DNA of 64,000 nt, from contig NZ_CP071007.1 of NCBI RefSeq assembly GCF_018417635.1, positions 4,402,501 to 4,466,500 on the forward strand. Direction: 5' to 3'. Source of the DNA: Pseudomonas sp. SORT22 (GTDB lineage: Bacteria > Pseudomonadota > Gammaproteobacteria > Pseudomonadales > Pseudomonadaceae). Below the pieces are notes generated by a model. It saw only the letters and a program-made list of their open reading frames with translations, did no database searches and was not told where the DNA came from. Position 1 is the stretch's first letter. Every line of letters begins with the position of its first letter. Of the stretch, positions 35,968 through 45,800 are shown piece after piece. The translations under genes were made by a program, and so were the position numbers.

Positions 35968-37800
35968 ATGCTGTTTCGCCGCTTCGAAAAGCTGATCGAT
36001 ATCTTCCGTGAGGCGCCCACCGCGGCGCCGCCGACCACGGTATGGCCGTTCTACGTGTACTACCTGCGCCAGGTCTGGCCGAGTTTTGCCGCCCTGCTGG
36101 TGGTCGGCCTGATCGGTGCGCTGATCGAAGTGGCGCTGTTCAGCTACCTGAGCCGGATCATCGACCTGGCCCAGGGCACGCCGAACGTCAACTTTTTCAG
36201 CGAGCACGGCGGCGAGCTGATGTGGATGCTGGTGGTGGCGCTGTTGCTGCGCCCGGTGTTCGTCGGCCTGCACGACCTGCTGGTGCACCAGACCATCAGC
36301 CCGGGCATGACCAGCATGATCCGCTGGCAAAACCACACCTACGTGCTCAAGCAGAGCCTGAACTTCTTCCAGAGCGATTTTGCCGGGCGCATCGCCCAGC
36401 GCATCATGCAGACCGGCAACTCGTTGCGCGACTCTGCGGTGCAGGCGGTGGATGCGCTATGGCACGTGCTGATCTACGCGATCAGCTCGCTGGTGCTGTT
36501 TGCCGAGGCCGACTGGCGGCTGATGTTGCCGCTGATCACCTGGATCGCCTGCTACATCGGCGCGCTCTACTACTTCGTGCCACGGGTCAAGGCCCGTGCG
36601 GTGATCTCCTCCGATGCCCGCTCCAAGCTCATGGGCCGCATCGTCGATGGCTACACCAACATCGCCACCCTGAAACTCTTCGCCCATACCGACTTCGAGC
36701 AGCAGTACGCCCGCGAAGCGATCAGCGAACAAACCGAAAAAACCCAGCTGGCCGCCCGCGTGGTCACCAGCATGGACGTGGTCATCACCAGCCTCAACGG
36801 CCTGCTGATCGTCAGCACCACGGGCCTGGCCCTGTGGCTGTGGACCCAGTCGCTGATCACCGTCGGCGCCATCGCCCTGGCCACCGGCCTGGTGATCCGC
36901 ATCGTCAACATGTCGGGCTGGATCATGTGGGTGGTCAACGGCATCTTCGAGAACATCGGCATGGTCCAGGACGGCCTGCAGACCATCGCCCAGCCGGTCA
37001 GCGTCAACGACTCGCCTAGCGCGCCCAGGCTCAAGGTCGAACGCGGCGGGGTCAAGTTCGACAACGTCAGCTTTCACTATGGCAAGGGCAGCCGCATCAT
37101 CGATGGCCTCAACCTGGACATCCGCCCCGGCGAGAAGATCGGCCTGATCGGCCCGTCCGGCGCCGGCAAGTCGACCCTGGTCAACCTGCTGCTGCGCCTT
37201 TACGACCTGGAAAGCGGGCGCATCCTCATCGATGGCCAGGACATCGCCCAGGTGACCCAGGCCAGCCTGCGCGCACAAATCGGCATGATCACCCAGGACA
37301 CCTCACTGCTGCACCGCTCGATCCGCGAAAACCTGCTCTATGGCCGGCCCGATGCCACTGAAGATGAGCTATGGGAAGCGGTGCGCCGGGCACGGGCTGA
37401 CGAGTTCATCCCGCAACTGTCAGACGCTCAGGGCCGGACCGGCTTCGATGCCCATGTCGGTGAGCGCGGGGTCAAGCTTTCCGGCGGCCAGCGCCAGCGC
37501 ATCGCCATAGCCCGGGTGCTGCTCAAGAATGCGCCGATCCTGATCATGGACGAAGCCACCTCAGCGCTGGACTCGGAAGTCGAAGCGGCAATCCAGGAAA
37601 GCCTGGAAACCCTGATGCAAGGCAAGACCGTGATTGCCATTGCCCACCGACTGTCGACCATTGCCCGCATGGACCGCCTGGTGGTGCTGGAAAAAGGCCG
37701 GATTGCCGAGATGGGCAGCCACTCGGAGTTGCTGGCGCATCAGGGCCTGTATGCGCGGTTGTGGCATCACCAGACGGGGGGGTTTGTCGGGATCGACTGA
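35968..37800 (+). CDS. MsbA-like ABC exporter (fused permease/ATPase)
   Basis: This 610-residue half-transporter has six membrane segments between about residues 30 and 330 (type I exporter fold). The C-terminal ATPase domain has Walker A GPSGAGKST near 395, Q-loop ITQDTSLLH, signature LSGGQRQR, Walker B ILIMDEATSALD and H-loop AHRLST. Close Pseudomonas homologues are annotated as multidrug/lipid ABC exporters; the substrate is unknown. AGGAG precedes the ATG. A REP-like inverted repeat follows the stop. Confidence 0.92.
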   Translation: MLFRRFEKLIDIFREAPTAAPPTTVWPFYVYYLRQVWPSFAALLVVGLIGALIEVALFSYLSRIIDLAQGTPNVNFFSEHGGELMWMLVVALLLRPVFVGLHDLLVHQTISPGMTSMIRWQNHTYVLKQSLNFFQSDFAGRIAQRIMQTGNSLRDSAVQAVDALWHVLIYAISSLVLFAEADWRLMLPLITWIACYIGALYYFVPRVKARAVISSDARSKLMGRIVDGYTNIATLKLFAHTDFEQQYAREAISEQTEKTQLAARVVTSMDVVITSLNGLLIVSTTGLALWLWTQSLITVGAIALATGLVIRIVNMSGWIMWVVNGIFENIGMVQDGLQTIAQPVSVNDSPSAPRLKVERGGVKFDNVSFHYGKGSRIIDGLNLDIRPGEKIGLIGPSGAGKSTLVNLLLRLYDLESGRILIDGQDIAQVTQASLRAQIGMITQDTSLLHRSIRENLLYGRPDATEDELWEAVRRARADEFIPQLSDAQGRTGFDAHVGERGVKLSGGQRQRIAIARVLLKNAPILIMDEATSALDSEVEAAIQESLETLMQGKTVIAIAHRLSTIARMDRLVVLEKGRIAEMGSHSELLAHQGLYARLWHHQTGGFVGID

Positions 37801-37806
37801 CAGTAA

Positions 37807-37847
37807 CCTCATCGCGGGTCAAGTCGAGGCGTCGCACCGCGATGAGG
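37807..37847. repeat. REP-like inverted repeat between convergent genes
   Basis: CCTCATCGCGG (37807-37817) and CCGCGATGAGG (37837-37847) form a perfect 11-bp inverted repeat around GTCAAGTCGAGGCGTCGCA. The left part matches the REP at 28680 (TCGCGGGTCAAGTCG). It probably acts as a bidirectional transcript end between the ABC exporter and the GNAT gene. Confidence 0.6.
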
Positions 37848-37850
37848 CCC

Positions 37851-38975
37851 TCAACCTTGCCGATAAGGCAACGCCAAACGCGCTTCCTGGGCATAAGCCA
37901 ACACCCCTGCCCGCTCCTGCTCAAGGAACTCCTCCACCGCCCGGCGCAAGCCCGGGTGCAGCAGATAGTGCCAGGAGCGGGTGATCACCGGCTCAAAGCC
38001 GCGAATCAACTTGTGCTCGCCCTGCGCACCGGCATCAAAGCGCTGCAAACCCTCGGCAATCGCCCAATCCATGCCCTGGTAAAAACAAGTCTCGAAGTGC
38101 AGCCGGTCGAACTCGTCCAGGCAGCCCCAATAACGGCCATACAGGCTGTCGTCACCGACCAGGCTGAAGGCCATGGCCACATCACGCCCACCCTGGCGCG
38201 CCATCACCACGCGTATTGACTCAGGCATGCGCTCGGCCAGCAGGCTGAAGAATTCCCGGGTCAGATACGGCGCACGGCGGCGTACGGCATAGGTATTGGC
38301 ATAACAGGCGAAGACGAAATCCCACTGCGCCTCACTCAGCGCTTCGCCGCGAAACCAGCGAAACTCGATACCCTGCCCCGCCACCTGCTCGCGCTCCTTG
38401 CGCATTTGCTTGCGCTTGCGTGAACTCAAGGTATCGAGAAAATCCTGGAAGTCGCGGTAGCCCTGGTTGCGCCAGTGAAACTGGCATCCCAGGCGCTCCA
38501 TCCAGCCGTCACGCTCGCGCATCAGCGCATCCGCCTGCGCATCGGTGAAGTTGATATGGGCGCCGGACATCCCCTGCTCGAACAGTTCATCGGTCAGTTG
38601 ATCCACCAACTCGGCCGCCACCTGCGGGTCGCCCAGCAGCCGTGGGCCGGTCACCGGCGAGAACGGCACGGCACACAGCAGCTTGGGGTAGTAGGCAATA
38701 CCCGCCCGCTCACAGGCATCGGCCCAGCCGTGGTCGAACACGTACTCGCCGAATGAATGGGTTTTCACGTAGGCCGGCAAGGCCGCTCGCAGTTGCCCGG
38801 CGCTGTCGGTCAGCAACTGGTGCGCGGGGCTCCAGCCGGTGTGGCGGCTGACACTGCCGCTGTCTTCCAGGCTGGACAGGAATGCATGGCGCAGGAACGG
38901 CTGGTCCCCCGGCACCAGAGCGTCCCAGGTGGCAGGCGTGAGTTCGGCTAGGTGTTGCAGGATGAGCTTGGGCAT
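37851..38975 (-). CDS. GNAT-fold protein of the peptidogalycan/DUF482 family
   Basis: This 374-residue soluble protein begins MPKLILQHLAELTPATWDAL and has FLRHAFLSSLEDSGSV, FDHGWADACERAG and LSSRKRKQMRKEREQV (basic helix). The C-terminal acyltransferase-like part includes ARQGGRDVAMAFSLVGDDSLYGRYWG and FETCFYQGMDWAI. These match the family annotated as peptidogalycan biosynthesis/DUF482 N-acyltransferases related to FemAB. No experimental function is known to me. It converges on the ABC exporter gene. Confidence 0.88.
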   Translation of the reverse strand: MPKLILQHLAELTPATWDALVPGDQPFLRHAFLSSLEDSGSVSRHTGWSPAHQLLTDSAGQLRAALPAYVKTHSFGEYVFDHGWADACERAGIAYYPKLLCAVPFSPVTGPRLLGDPQVAAELVDQLTDELFEQGMSGAHINFTDAQADALMRERDGWMERLGCQFHWRNQGYRDFQDFLDTLSSRKRKQMRKEREQVAGQGIEFRWFRGEALSEAQWDFVFACYANTYAVRRRAPYLTREFFSLLAERMPESIRVVMARQGGRDVAMAFSLVGDDSLYGRYWGCLDEFDRLHFETCFYQGMDWAIAEGLQRFDAGAQGEHKLIRGFEPVITRSWHYLLHPGLRRAVEEFLEQERAGVLAYAQEARLALPYRQG

Positions 38976-39003
38976 TGGCGCAGTCTGCCTCGTCGCGCAG
39001 ACG

Positions 39004-39029
39004 AAAAAAAGCCCCGCGCAAGCGGGGCT
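39004..39029 (-). terminator. Rho-independent terminator of the porin gene
   Basis: On the minus strand AGCCCCGC-TTGC-GCGGGGCT forms an 8-bp GC-rich stem with a tetraloop followed by a run of seven T residues, about 30 bases after the porin stop. Confidence 0.93.
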
Positions 39030-39059
39030 GAAGATCTAACGGATGAGGAGCGGTGTTGC

Positions 39060-40373
39060 TTAGAACACGTACTGCGCGCGCATTACGAAACCGTCGCCGC
39101 TGTCGTCGCCGGCAGCGTTCTGGGCGTTGTCGACCTTGGCCTTGACGTACACGCCGCTGAGTTTGATCGACTCGTTGGCATACCAGTTCAAGCCGACGTT
39201 GTGGACCTTGCCTTCGACATCATCGATGTTGGCAAAGGCGCCGTTGTCGTCATCGACGCTCAGGTGGTCATAGCGGTAGAACACTTCCCAGGCACCGATC
39301 TGCTTGTTCGAAGGCTTGATGCTGTCGAACTTGCCGAGCTTGTAGCCACGGGCTTCACCGGTGATGGTGTAGGCCAGCTGGCCGTAGTAGCCGTCTGCCT
39401 TGATGTCGGAGAACGAGGCGCTGTCGGCCTGGACGTCACGCTTGACGTATTCGCCCTGTACCGAAAACGGGCCCATGGCCCATGCCGCTTCCAGGCCCCA
39501 GGCCTTGTCGGTGTCGTAGGCACCGGCCGGGGTGTTGTTGGCGCCGCCCAGGGTCAGGCGGTTGCCGTTGCTGCCGGCATCCTGGCCACCGTCGGTGCTG
39601 ACGCCGCGCATGCCCAGACGGCTGCGGATACGACCATCGAAGGCGGTGTCGGAGAGGTCACGCTGGGCGTAGTTGATACCGAAGTGCAGGACATTGCCGG
39701 CTTCGTGCATCGGCGCGAAGACGCCGCGCAGGTTGAACTGCTTGGTGCTGTCGCCGTCCTTGTCCTGGTTGGTGGCGTCCTTGGCGAAGGCACCGACCGA
39801 GCCGTACAGCGAGTCACCGACGGTACCCGAAGCCTGGATACCCAGGCCGCCGTTGTGGGCGTTGGTCCAGTCGACCAGGTCATAGGCGGCAGTACGTTCC
39901 TGCGCGGTCACCCACTTGGAGCTGGTGGCTTTTTCCAGGCCGAACTCGGGGTCGAAACGACCAACCTTGATCGATACCGGGCTGAAGCCGTTGTAGGCCA
40001 GGGACGCTTCATCGAAGTAGCCGTCTTCGGAACGGTTGTCACCGCCGGAGTTGTGCGAGAAGTCGTAGGCGATCTGGTAGGCCCAGTCCTTGTACATCAC
40101 GCCGCCCAGTTCCAGGTAGGCGCGGCGGAAGTAACCGGCGTCGGCGGTATTGCCGTTGTTGGTGTAGAAACCGTCGAAACGGCTGTAGTCAGCCTGGATC
40201 CGACCGCCCAGCTTGAAGCTGAATTCCTTGTCGGTGGTAGCGACCTCGAGGCCACCCTTGGTCTTGACTACGATATCGGCGCCGTCGGTGGTCACGGTAC
40301 CCGCGAAAGCCTGGGCGGTAACGGCCATGGCCAAGGCGCTGGCTACGAAACCTGCGAAGTGCTTACGGATCAT
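39060..40373 (-). CDS. OprP/OprO-family (phosphate-type) outer-membrane porin
   Basis: This 437-residue porin has a signal peptide ([20 protein letters not shown], cleavage after AFA). Its N-terminal region [27 protein letters not shown] and the motif [10 protein letters not shown] are typical of OprP/OprO channels. It ends in a C-terminal phenylalanine (MRAQYVF) needed for outer-membrane assembly. OprP takes up phosphate and OprO polyphosphate, but the substrate of this homologue is not certain. A Pho-box-like element lies upstream and a strong terminator downstream. Confidence 0.9.
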   Translation of the reverse strand: MIRKHFAGFVASALAMAVTAQAFAGTVTTDGADIVVKTKGGLEVATTDKEFSFKLGGRIQADYSRFDGFYTNNGNTADAGYFRRAYLELGGVMYKDWAYQIAYDFSHNSGGDNRSEDGYFDEASLAYNGFSPVSIKVGRFDPEFGLEKATSSKWVTAQERTAAYDLVDWTNAHNGGLGIQASGTVGDSLYGSVGAFAKDATNQDKDGDSTKQFNLRGVFAPMHEAGNVLHFGINYAQRDLSDTAFDGRIRSRLGMRGVSTDGGQDAGSNGNRLTLGGANNTPAGAYDTDKAWGLEAAWAMGPFSVQGEYVKRDVQADSASFSDIKADGYYGQLAYTITGEARGYKLGKFDSIKPSNKQIGAWEVFYRYDHLSVDDDNGAFANIDDVEGKVHNVGLNWYANESIKLSGVYVKAKVDNAQNAAGDDSGDGFVMRAQYVF

Positions 40374-40487
40374 CGAAGAAGCTCCCCTACTTTATGGTCT
40401 TGATAATGTTGGAAAAACACGCGGCTCAGGCCACTTGTGCTGGGGAGGAATCTTGGCGGGGGTGTATGTCAGATCAGTGGCTTTTAG

Positions 40488-40505
40488 ATAAATGTTTTGT
40501 GACAG
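40488..40505 (-). promoter_or_regulatory. Pho-box-like sequence upstream of the porin gene
   Basis: On the minus strand CTGTCAC-AAAA-CATTTAT resembles two CTGTCAT half-sites in tandem. The first half matches well and the second poorly (4 of 7). It lies about 115 bases upstream of the porin start. Confidence 0.3.
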
Positions 40506-40571
40506 GGGAACTTTTTTACTTCGAAATGAAATAAGCCGGAAAGCTCCGTTGCAGAGCCTCCCGAGCCGGAT

Positions 40572-40802
40572 TCAGGAGTTTTTCAGCTCCCGCGCCAGAC
40601 GCTCGGCCAGTGCCTCGCTGTCGCCCGCCGGTTGTTCCGGCAAAGCCCGTACCGTGGCCTGGGCCACGCGCATCTGCTTGAGAAAGCGCCGACAATGGCG
40701 ACAGAACAACAGGTGCTGACGGACCATCAGGCGCTCGCCCAGGGTCAGTTGTCCATCCAGGTAGTCGCTGGAGCGGGCGACGAGTTCCTTGCAGCTCAGC
40801 AT
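40572..40802 (-). CDS. Zinc-binding anti-sigma factor (putative)
   Basis: This 76-residue protein begins MLSCKELVARSSDYLDGQLT and has the ZAS-type motif HLLFCRHCRRF (HxxxCxxC, about residues 30-37), typical of zinc anti-sigma domains. Its start overlaps the end of the ECF sigma gene by 7 bases, so the two are translationally coupled and the protein probably binds and inhibits that sigma factor. No membrane segment follows, so it is cytosolic. Confidence 0.88.
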   Translation of the reverse strand: MLSCKELVARSSDYLDGQLTLGERLMVRQHLLFCRHCRRFLKQMRVAQATVRALPEQPAGDSEALAERLARELKNS

Positions 40803-41413
40803 TGACCGGTTTCCTCGAAATGTTCCAGGGTGGCGAAGACCTTCAGGCGCGCGCGGTGCAGCAATACGCGGACATTGGAGAGGGAAATCTCGAGAAGATT
40901 ACAGATCTGCTCGAGCTCCAGGCCCTGGCGCTCGCGTAGCACCAGCACACTGCATTGCAGTTCCGACAGGCTGAGCAAGGTGTGCTCGAGGCATTCACGC
41001 ATCTGCTCGCGGCTGAGCAGGGCTTCAGGGGTGTCCTCATGCCAGGCCGAAGGCCCTTGCAGCCAGTGGCCGTCGGTAGCAAAGCGCTCATCGCCAATGG
41101 TGCCATGCGGGCCTGGCAGGTCATCGAGAAGCACTTCGCGGCGATTTTGCTTGTAGCGGGTCTTGGCCGCGTTGGCGGTAATGGTCAGCAGCCAGGTTTT
41201 CAGGCTCGAGCGCTGCTCGAACCCCTTGAGGTTGCGCACCACCGCCAGCCAGGCGTCCTGTACCGCTTCGTCGGCATGCCGGCTGCCGACAATCGCATAG
41301 GCCACTGCGCGCATGGCGCCCTGATAGCTGTCGACCAGTTCCTTGAACGCCTGTTGCTCACCCTTGAGCAGCCGCTCCAGCAAGCGGGTTTGTTGTTCAG
41401 CAGTCATCGCCAT
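40796..41413 (-). CDS. ECF-type RNA polymerase sigma factor
   Basis: This 205-residue sigma factor has region 2 (FKELVDSYQGAMRAVAYAIVGSRHADEAVQDAWLAVVRNL, then SSLKTWLLTITANAAKTRYKQNRR) and region 4 (LSELQCSVLVLRERQGLELEQICNLLEISLSNVRVLLHRARLKV). An ATG at 41407 is an alternative start. It overlaps the zinc anti-sigma gene. From memory the equivalent in P. aeruginosa is the PA3285 neighbourhood. Its regulon is unknown. A 32-base dyad lies upstream, between it and the FabH-like gene. Confidence 0.9.
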   Translation of the reverse strand: MAMTAEQQTRLLERLLKGEQQAFKELVDSYQGAMRAVAYAIVGSRHADEAVQDAWLAVVRNLKGFEQRSSLKTWLLTITANAAKTRYKQNRREVLLDDLPGPHGTIGDERFATDGHWLQGPSAWHEDTPEALLSREQMRECLEHTLLSLSELQCSVLVLRERQGLELEQICNLLEISLSNVRVLLHRARLKVFATLEHFEETGQC

Positions 41414-41473
41414 CCATCCATCGTTCTGCGGGTAGAGTCCGATTAGGCGGATTTGTTACAGCCAACGCTATCA

Positions 41474-41505
41474 GTGAAGTGTCGCAACAACGTGGGACAC
41501 TTCAC
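41474..41505. other. Perfect 10-bp-arm inverted repeat between FabH-like and ECF genes
   Basis: GTGAAGTGTC (41474-41483) and GACACTTCAC (41496-41505) flank a 12-base loop. It could end the FabH-like transcript, but no T-run follows, or serve as an operator in front of the sigma gene. Confidence 0.5.
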
Positions 41506-41518
41506 CGGTAGTTGCAAC

Positions 41519-42640
41519 TCAACGCTTGCGCAGGATCACGCTACCGATCGAATAGCCGGCCCCGAACGAGCTGAGCACGCCCAGGGCGCCCTGTGGCAGG
41601 TCGTCCTGATGCTTGTGCAGGGCGATTACCGAGCCTGCCGAGCTGGTGTTGGCGTAGCTGTCGAGGATTACCGGTGCCTCTTCTTCGAGGGCGTCACGAC
41701 CAAGCAGTTTCTTCACGATCAGGTGGTTCATGCTCAGGTTGGCCTGGTGCAGCCAGAAGCGCTTGACGTCGCTGACATTGAGGTTGTTCTCGGTCAGGTG
41801 CTGGCCGATCAGCTCGGCGACCATCGGGCAGACCTCGCGGAACACCTTGCGGCCTTCCTGGACGAACAGCTTGTCGGGGGCGCCAATGCCCTCTTCGGCC
41901 GCACGGTTGAGGAAGCCGAAGTTGTTGCGGATGTTGTTCGAGAACTGGGTCCGCAGTTTGGTGCTGACGATGTCGAACTGGTGCCTGGAGGTGGCCAGGT
42001 CGGCGCGCTCCACCAACACGGCAGTGGCGGCATCACCAAAGATGAAATGGCTGTCGCGGTCACGGAAGTTCAGGTGGCCGGTGCAGATTTCCGGGCTGAT
42101 CACCAGCACTGCGCGGGCCTGGCCCAACTGTACGCTGTTGCAGGCAGTCTGAATGCCGAAGGTGGCCGACGAGCAGGCTACGTTCATGTCGAAACCAAAG
42201 CCGTTGATGCCCAGCGCCTGCTGCACTTCGATGGCAATCGCCGGGTACGGGCGCTGCAGGTTGGAACAGGCAACGATCACCGCATCGACGTCGGCGGCAG
42301 TACGCCCGGCGCGTTGCAGGGCCTGCTCGGCGGCGGCCACGGCCATCTGGCAGAGGATCGACGGCTCGTCGTTGGAGCGCTCGGGCAGGCGCGGCTTCAT
42401 GCGCTGCGGATCGAGAATGCCGTCCTTGTCCATGACGAAGCGGCTCTTGATGCCCGAGGCTTTTTCGATGAAGGCGGCGCTGGACTCGGCCAGGGCCTGG
42501 ACTTCACCGCGCTCGATGGCGGCGGCGTTGTCACGGTTGAACTGCTGCACGTAGGTATTGAAGGACTCCACCAGCTCTTCGTTGGAAATGCTGTTGGCCG
42601 GGGTGTACAGGCCGGTGCCGCTGATGACGACGTTATGCAC
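41519..42640 (-). CDS. Beta-ketoacyl-ACP synthase III family protein
   Basis: This 373-residue thiolase-fold condensing enzyme has the catalytic triad visible: C156 in DMNVACSSATFG, His in FWLHQANLSMN and Asn in DSYANTSSAGS. Unlike FabH (about 330 residues) it is longer. It resembles P. aeruginosa PA3286, reported to feed beta-oxidation-derived acyl-CoA into fatty-acid synthesis. I chose a GTG start at 42640 because GAGGA lies 7 bases upstream; the frame extends 26 codons further without a site. fadD1/fadD2 nearby fit a lipid-metabolism context. Confidence 0.88.
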   Translation of the reverse strand: MHNVVISGTGLYTPANSISNEELVESFNTYVQQFNRDNAAAIERGEVQALAESSAAFIEKASGIKSRFVMDKDGILDPQRMKPRLPERSNDEPSILCQMAVAAAEQALQRAGRTAADVDAVIVACSNLQRPYPAIAIEVQQALGINGFGFDMNVACSSATFGIQTACNSVQLGQARAVLVISPEICTGHLNFRDRDSHFIFGDAATAVLVERADLATSRHQFDIVSTKLRTQFSNNIRNNFGFLNRAAEEGIGAPDKLFVQEGRKVFREVCPMVAELIGQHLTENNLNVSDVKRFWLHQANLSMNHLIVKKLLGRDALEEEAPVILDSYANTSSAGSVIALHKHQDDLPQGALGVLSSFGAGYSIGSVILRKR

Positions 42641-42845
42641 GGTCGTTCCTCTGTTCGGGGCCATTGCCAGCCCGGCAACGGCCTGTTCGGTCGGTTTGAG
42701 TTGGCACCAAAGTACCAACTTTGACTGGCAATGCCCCCAGCTTGCGGGCCACTGCGCAGTGCTGCATGCGTGAGCCGCGCAGGCCCGGCAGGTTATTCCG
42801 GGATGCGCGGCGTATATCGGTCAAGTGTGCCACAACTGCAGGGGT

Positions 42846-45800
42846 TTAGGCTTCCACCTGACTCCACTGCTTGCTCAGTCGTTTGTCGGAAACCGGGACC
42901 TTGGTGCCCAACTGCTGGGCGAACAACGACACCCGGTATTCCTCCAGCCACCAGCGGTACAGCTGCAGCTGCTCGTCGCGCTTGCCTTCCTGCAGGTGCT
43001 TGTCCAGGCGGGTCTGGTACTGGCTCCAGAGGTTGCCCAGCTCGCCGCTCCAGACCCGGTCCTTCTGCACCTGGGCGCCAAGCTTCTCAAGACGCAACTC
43101 GATCGCCTTGAGGTAGCGCGGCAGCTCCTTGAGCCACAGCCCCGGGGTTTCGCGGACAAAGCCGGGGTAGACCAGGTTGCCCAGTTGCTGCTTGATGTCG
43201 TTGAGGGCCACGGCCTGGGCCAGGTCGATCTTGCCCTTGAAGCGCTTTTGCAGGCCATGCCAGAGCTTGAGGACTTCCAGGGTCAGGCGAGCCAGACGCT
43301 CGGCGTGCTCGGCCCAGCTGCCGCGCTTGCGCTCGGCCAGCGAGGCCAGGCCGGCGCCATCGCGTGGCAGGGTGGCCTCGCCTTCAAGGATGCAACTGTC
43401 GAGGCTGGCCAGCAGAATGTCCTCGACCAGCGCCTCGACCCGACCCAGCTCGCGGTACAGCAAGCCCAGCTCGGTCAGCCCCGGCAGCTTGCCGCGCAAA
43501 AACTTGGCCGGCTCCGCCAGTTGTTGCAGCAGCAGGCGCTGCAAGGCTCGGCGGTGCTGGAACTCGGCTTCAGCCTGGGTCGAGAAGCGCCCTTCCTTGA
43601 CCGTGCCGTTTTCTTCCACCAGCGCCGGATAGACCGTCATCGACAGCCCGGCAAACTTTTGTTGCGCAGTCTCGGCCACCTGGGTGAAGGCCTTGGCCTG
43701 CACCGGCTGCTGGCTTTGCGCGGTTTGCGGGACCGCCAGCGCGGCCTGGCTGGCCGCGGCAAAGCGCGCGGTCAGCTCGGCCAGGTCACGGCCTTCACCG
43801 AGGAACTTGCCCTGGCCATCGACCACTTCCAGGTTCATCTTCAGGTGGCTGTCGACCTGGGCCGCAGCTTCGGCCCAGGCTTCGTCGCTGACCCGCGCAC
43901 CGGTCATGCGCAGCAACTCGCGGCCAAGCGCCTGGGGCAACGAACCTTCAGCGAAGCTCATGCGCTGCAGGGCGGCCTTGACGAAGTCCGGCACCGGCAC
44001 GAAATTCTTGCGCAAGGCCTTGGGCAGGTTGCGCACCAGGGCGATGCATTTGGCTTCCAGCAGGCCCGGCACCAGCCACTCCAGGCGTTCGCCCGGCAGG
44101 CTCGGCAACAGCGGCGCCGGCACCCGCACGGTAACGCCGTCGCGCGGATGGTTTGGCTCGAAGTGGTAACTCAGGGCCAGGCTCAGGTCGCCCAGGCGCA
44201 GGGTGTCCGGGTACTGCGCGGCGGTGACTTCACTGGCCTCGCGGGCCAGCACGTCTTCCTCGCGCATGATCAGCAACTGCGGGTCTTTCTGGCTGTTGAC
44301 CCGGTACCAGCTGTCGAAGGTTGCGGTCTGGTGGATCTCGGCCGGCAGCCGCGCCTCATAGAAGCCGTACAGGGTTTCTTCATCGGCGAGGATGTCGCGC
44401 CGGCGGGCCTTGGCTTCCAGCTCGTCGAGTTGCTCAAGCAAGCGCCGGTTGGCGGTCAGGCACCTGGCCTTGGACTGGATCTCGCCGCCGACCAGGGCCT
44501 CGCGGATAAACAGCTCGCGCGACATTACCGGGTCGACCGGGCCGTAATGCACCGGCCGCCGGCCAACCACGATCAGGCCATAGAGGGTGACCTGCTCGAA
44601 GGCCACCACCTGGCCGCGCTTCTTCTCCCAGTGCGGTTCGAAGTGGTTTTTCTTGATCAGGTGCCCGGCCAGCGGCTCGATCCAGTCCGAATCGATCTTG
44701 GCCACCATGCGCGCATAGAGCTTGGTGGTTTCCACCAGCTCGGCGGTCATCAACCATTGCGGACGCTTCTTGCCCAGGCCGGACGAGGGGTGCACCCAGA
44801 AGCGCCGTTGGCGGGCGCCGAGGTAGTCACCGTCTTCGCTCTTCTGGCCGATCTGGCTGAGCAGACCGCAGAGGATCGCCTTGTGCAGGCGCGGGTAGTC
44901 GGCGGGCTCTTTATTGATGCTCAACTGCAGGTCGCGGCAGATCAGGCTGAGCTGACGGTGAGCATCGCGCCATTCGCGCAGGCGCAGGTAGTTGAGGAAA
45001 TTCTTCCGGCACCAGTTGCGCAGCGGGCTGGCGGTCAGGGCCTGGCGTTGCTCTTCAAAGCCACGCCACAGGTTGACCAGCGCGGCGAAGTCGGAGTCGG
45101 CGTCTTTCCATTGTGCATGGGCCTGGTCCGCCGCTTGCTGGCGCTCCGGCGGCCGCTCGCGCGGGTCTTGCACCGACAGCGCACTGGCGACGATCAACAG
45201 CTCATTGAGGCTGCCCTGCTTGGCGCCTTCGAGCAGCATGCGGCCCAGCCGCGGGTCCACCGGCAGGCGCGCCAACTGGCGGCCCAGGGGCGTGAGCTGG
45301 CTCTCGCGGTTGACCGCCGAGAGCTCCTGCAACAGGTTGAAGCCGTCGCTGATGGCCTTGCCGTCCGGCGGCTCGATGAACGGGAAGGCGTCAATATCGC
45401 CCAGGCGCAGGTGCAGCATCTGCAGGATGACTGCCGCCAGGTTGGTACGCAGGATCTCAGGGTCGGTAAAGGCCGGCCGCGCATTGAAGTCTTCTTCGCT
45501 GTACAGGCGCACGCAGATGCCCGGCTCGACCCGCCCGCAGCGGCCCTTGCGCTGGTTGGCGCTGGCCTGGGACACCGCTTCGATCGGCAGGCGCTGAACT
45601 TTGGCCCGGTAGCTGTAGCGGCTGATGCGCGCGGTGCCGCTATCGATCACATAGCGGATGCCCGGCACCGTCAGCGAGGTTTCGGCAACGTTGGTGGCCA
45701 GCACCACACGCCGCCCCGGATGGGACTGGAAAATCTTCTGCTGCTCGGCCGGCGACAGGCGTGCGTACAGCGGCAGGATTTCGGTGTGGCGCAACTGCGC

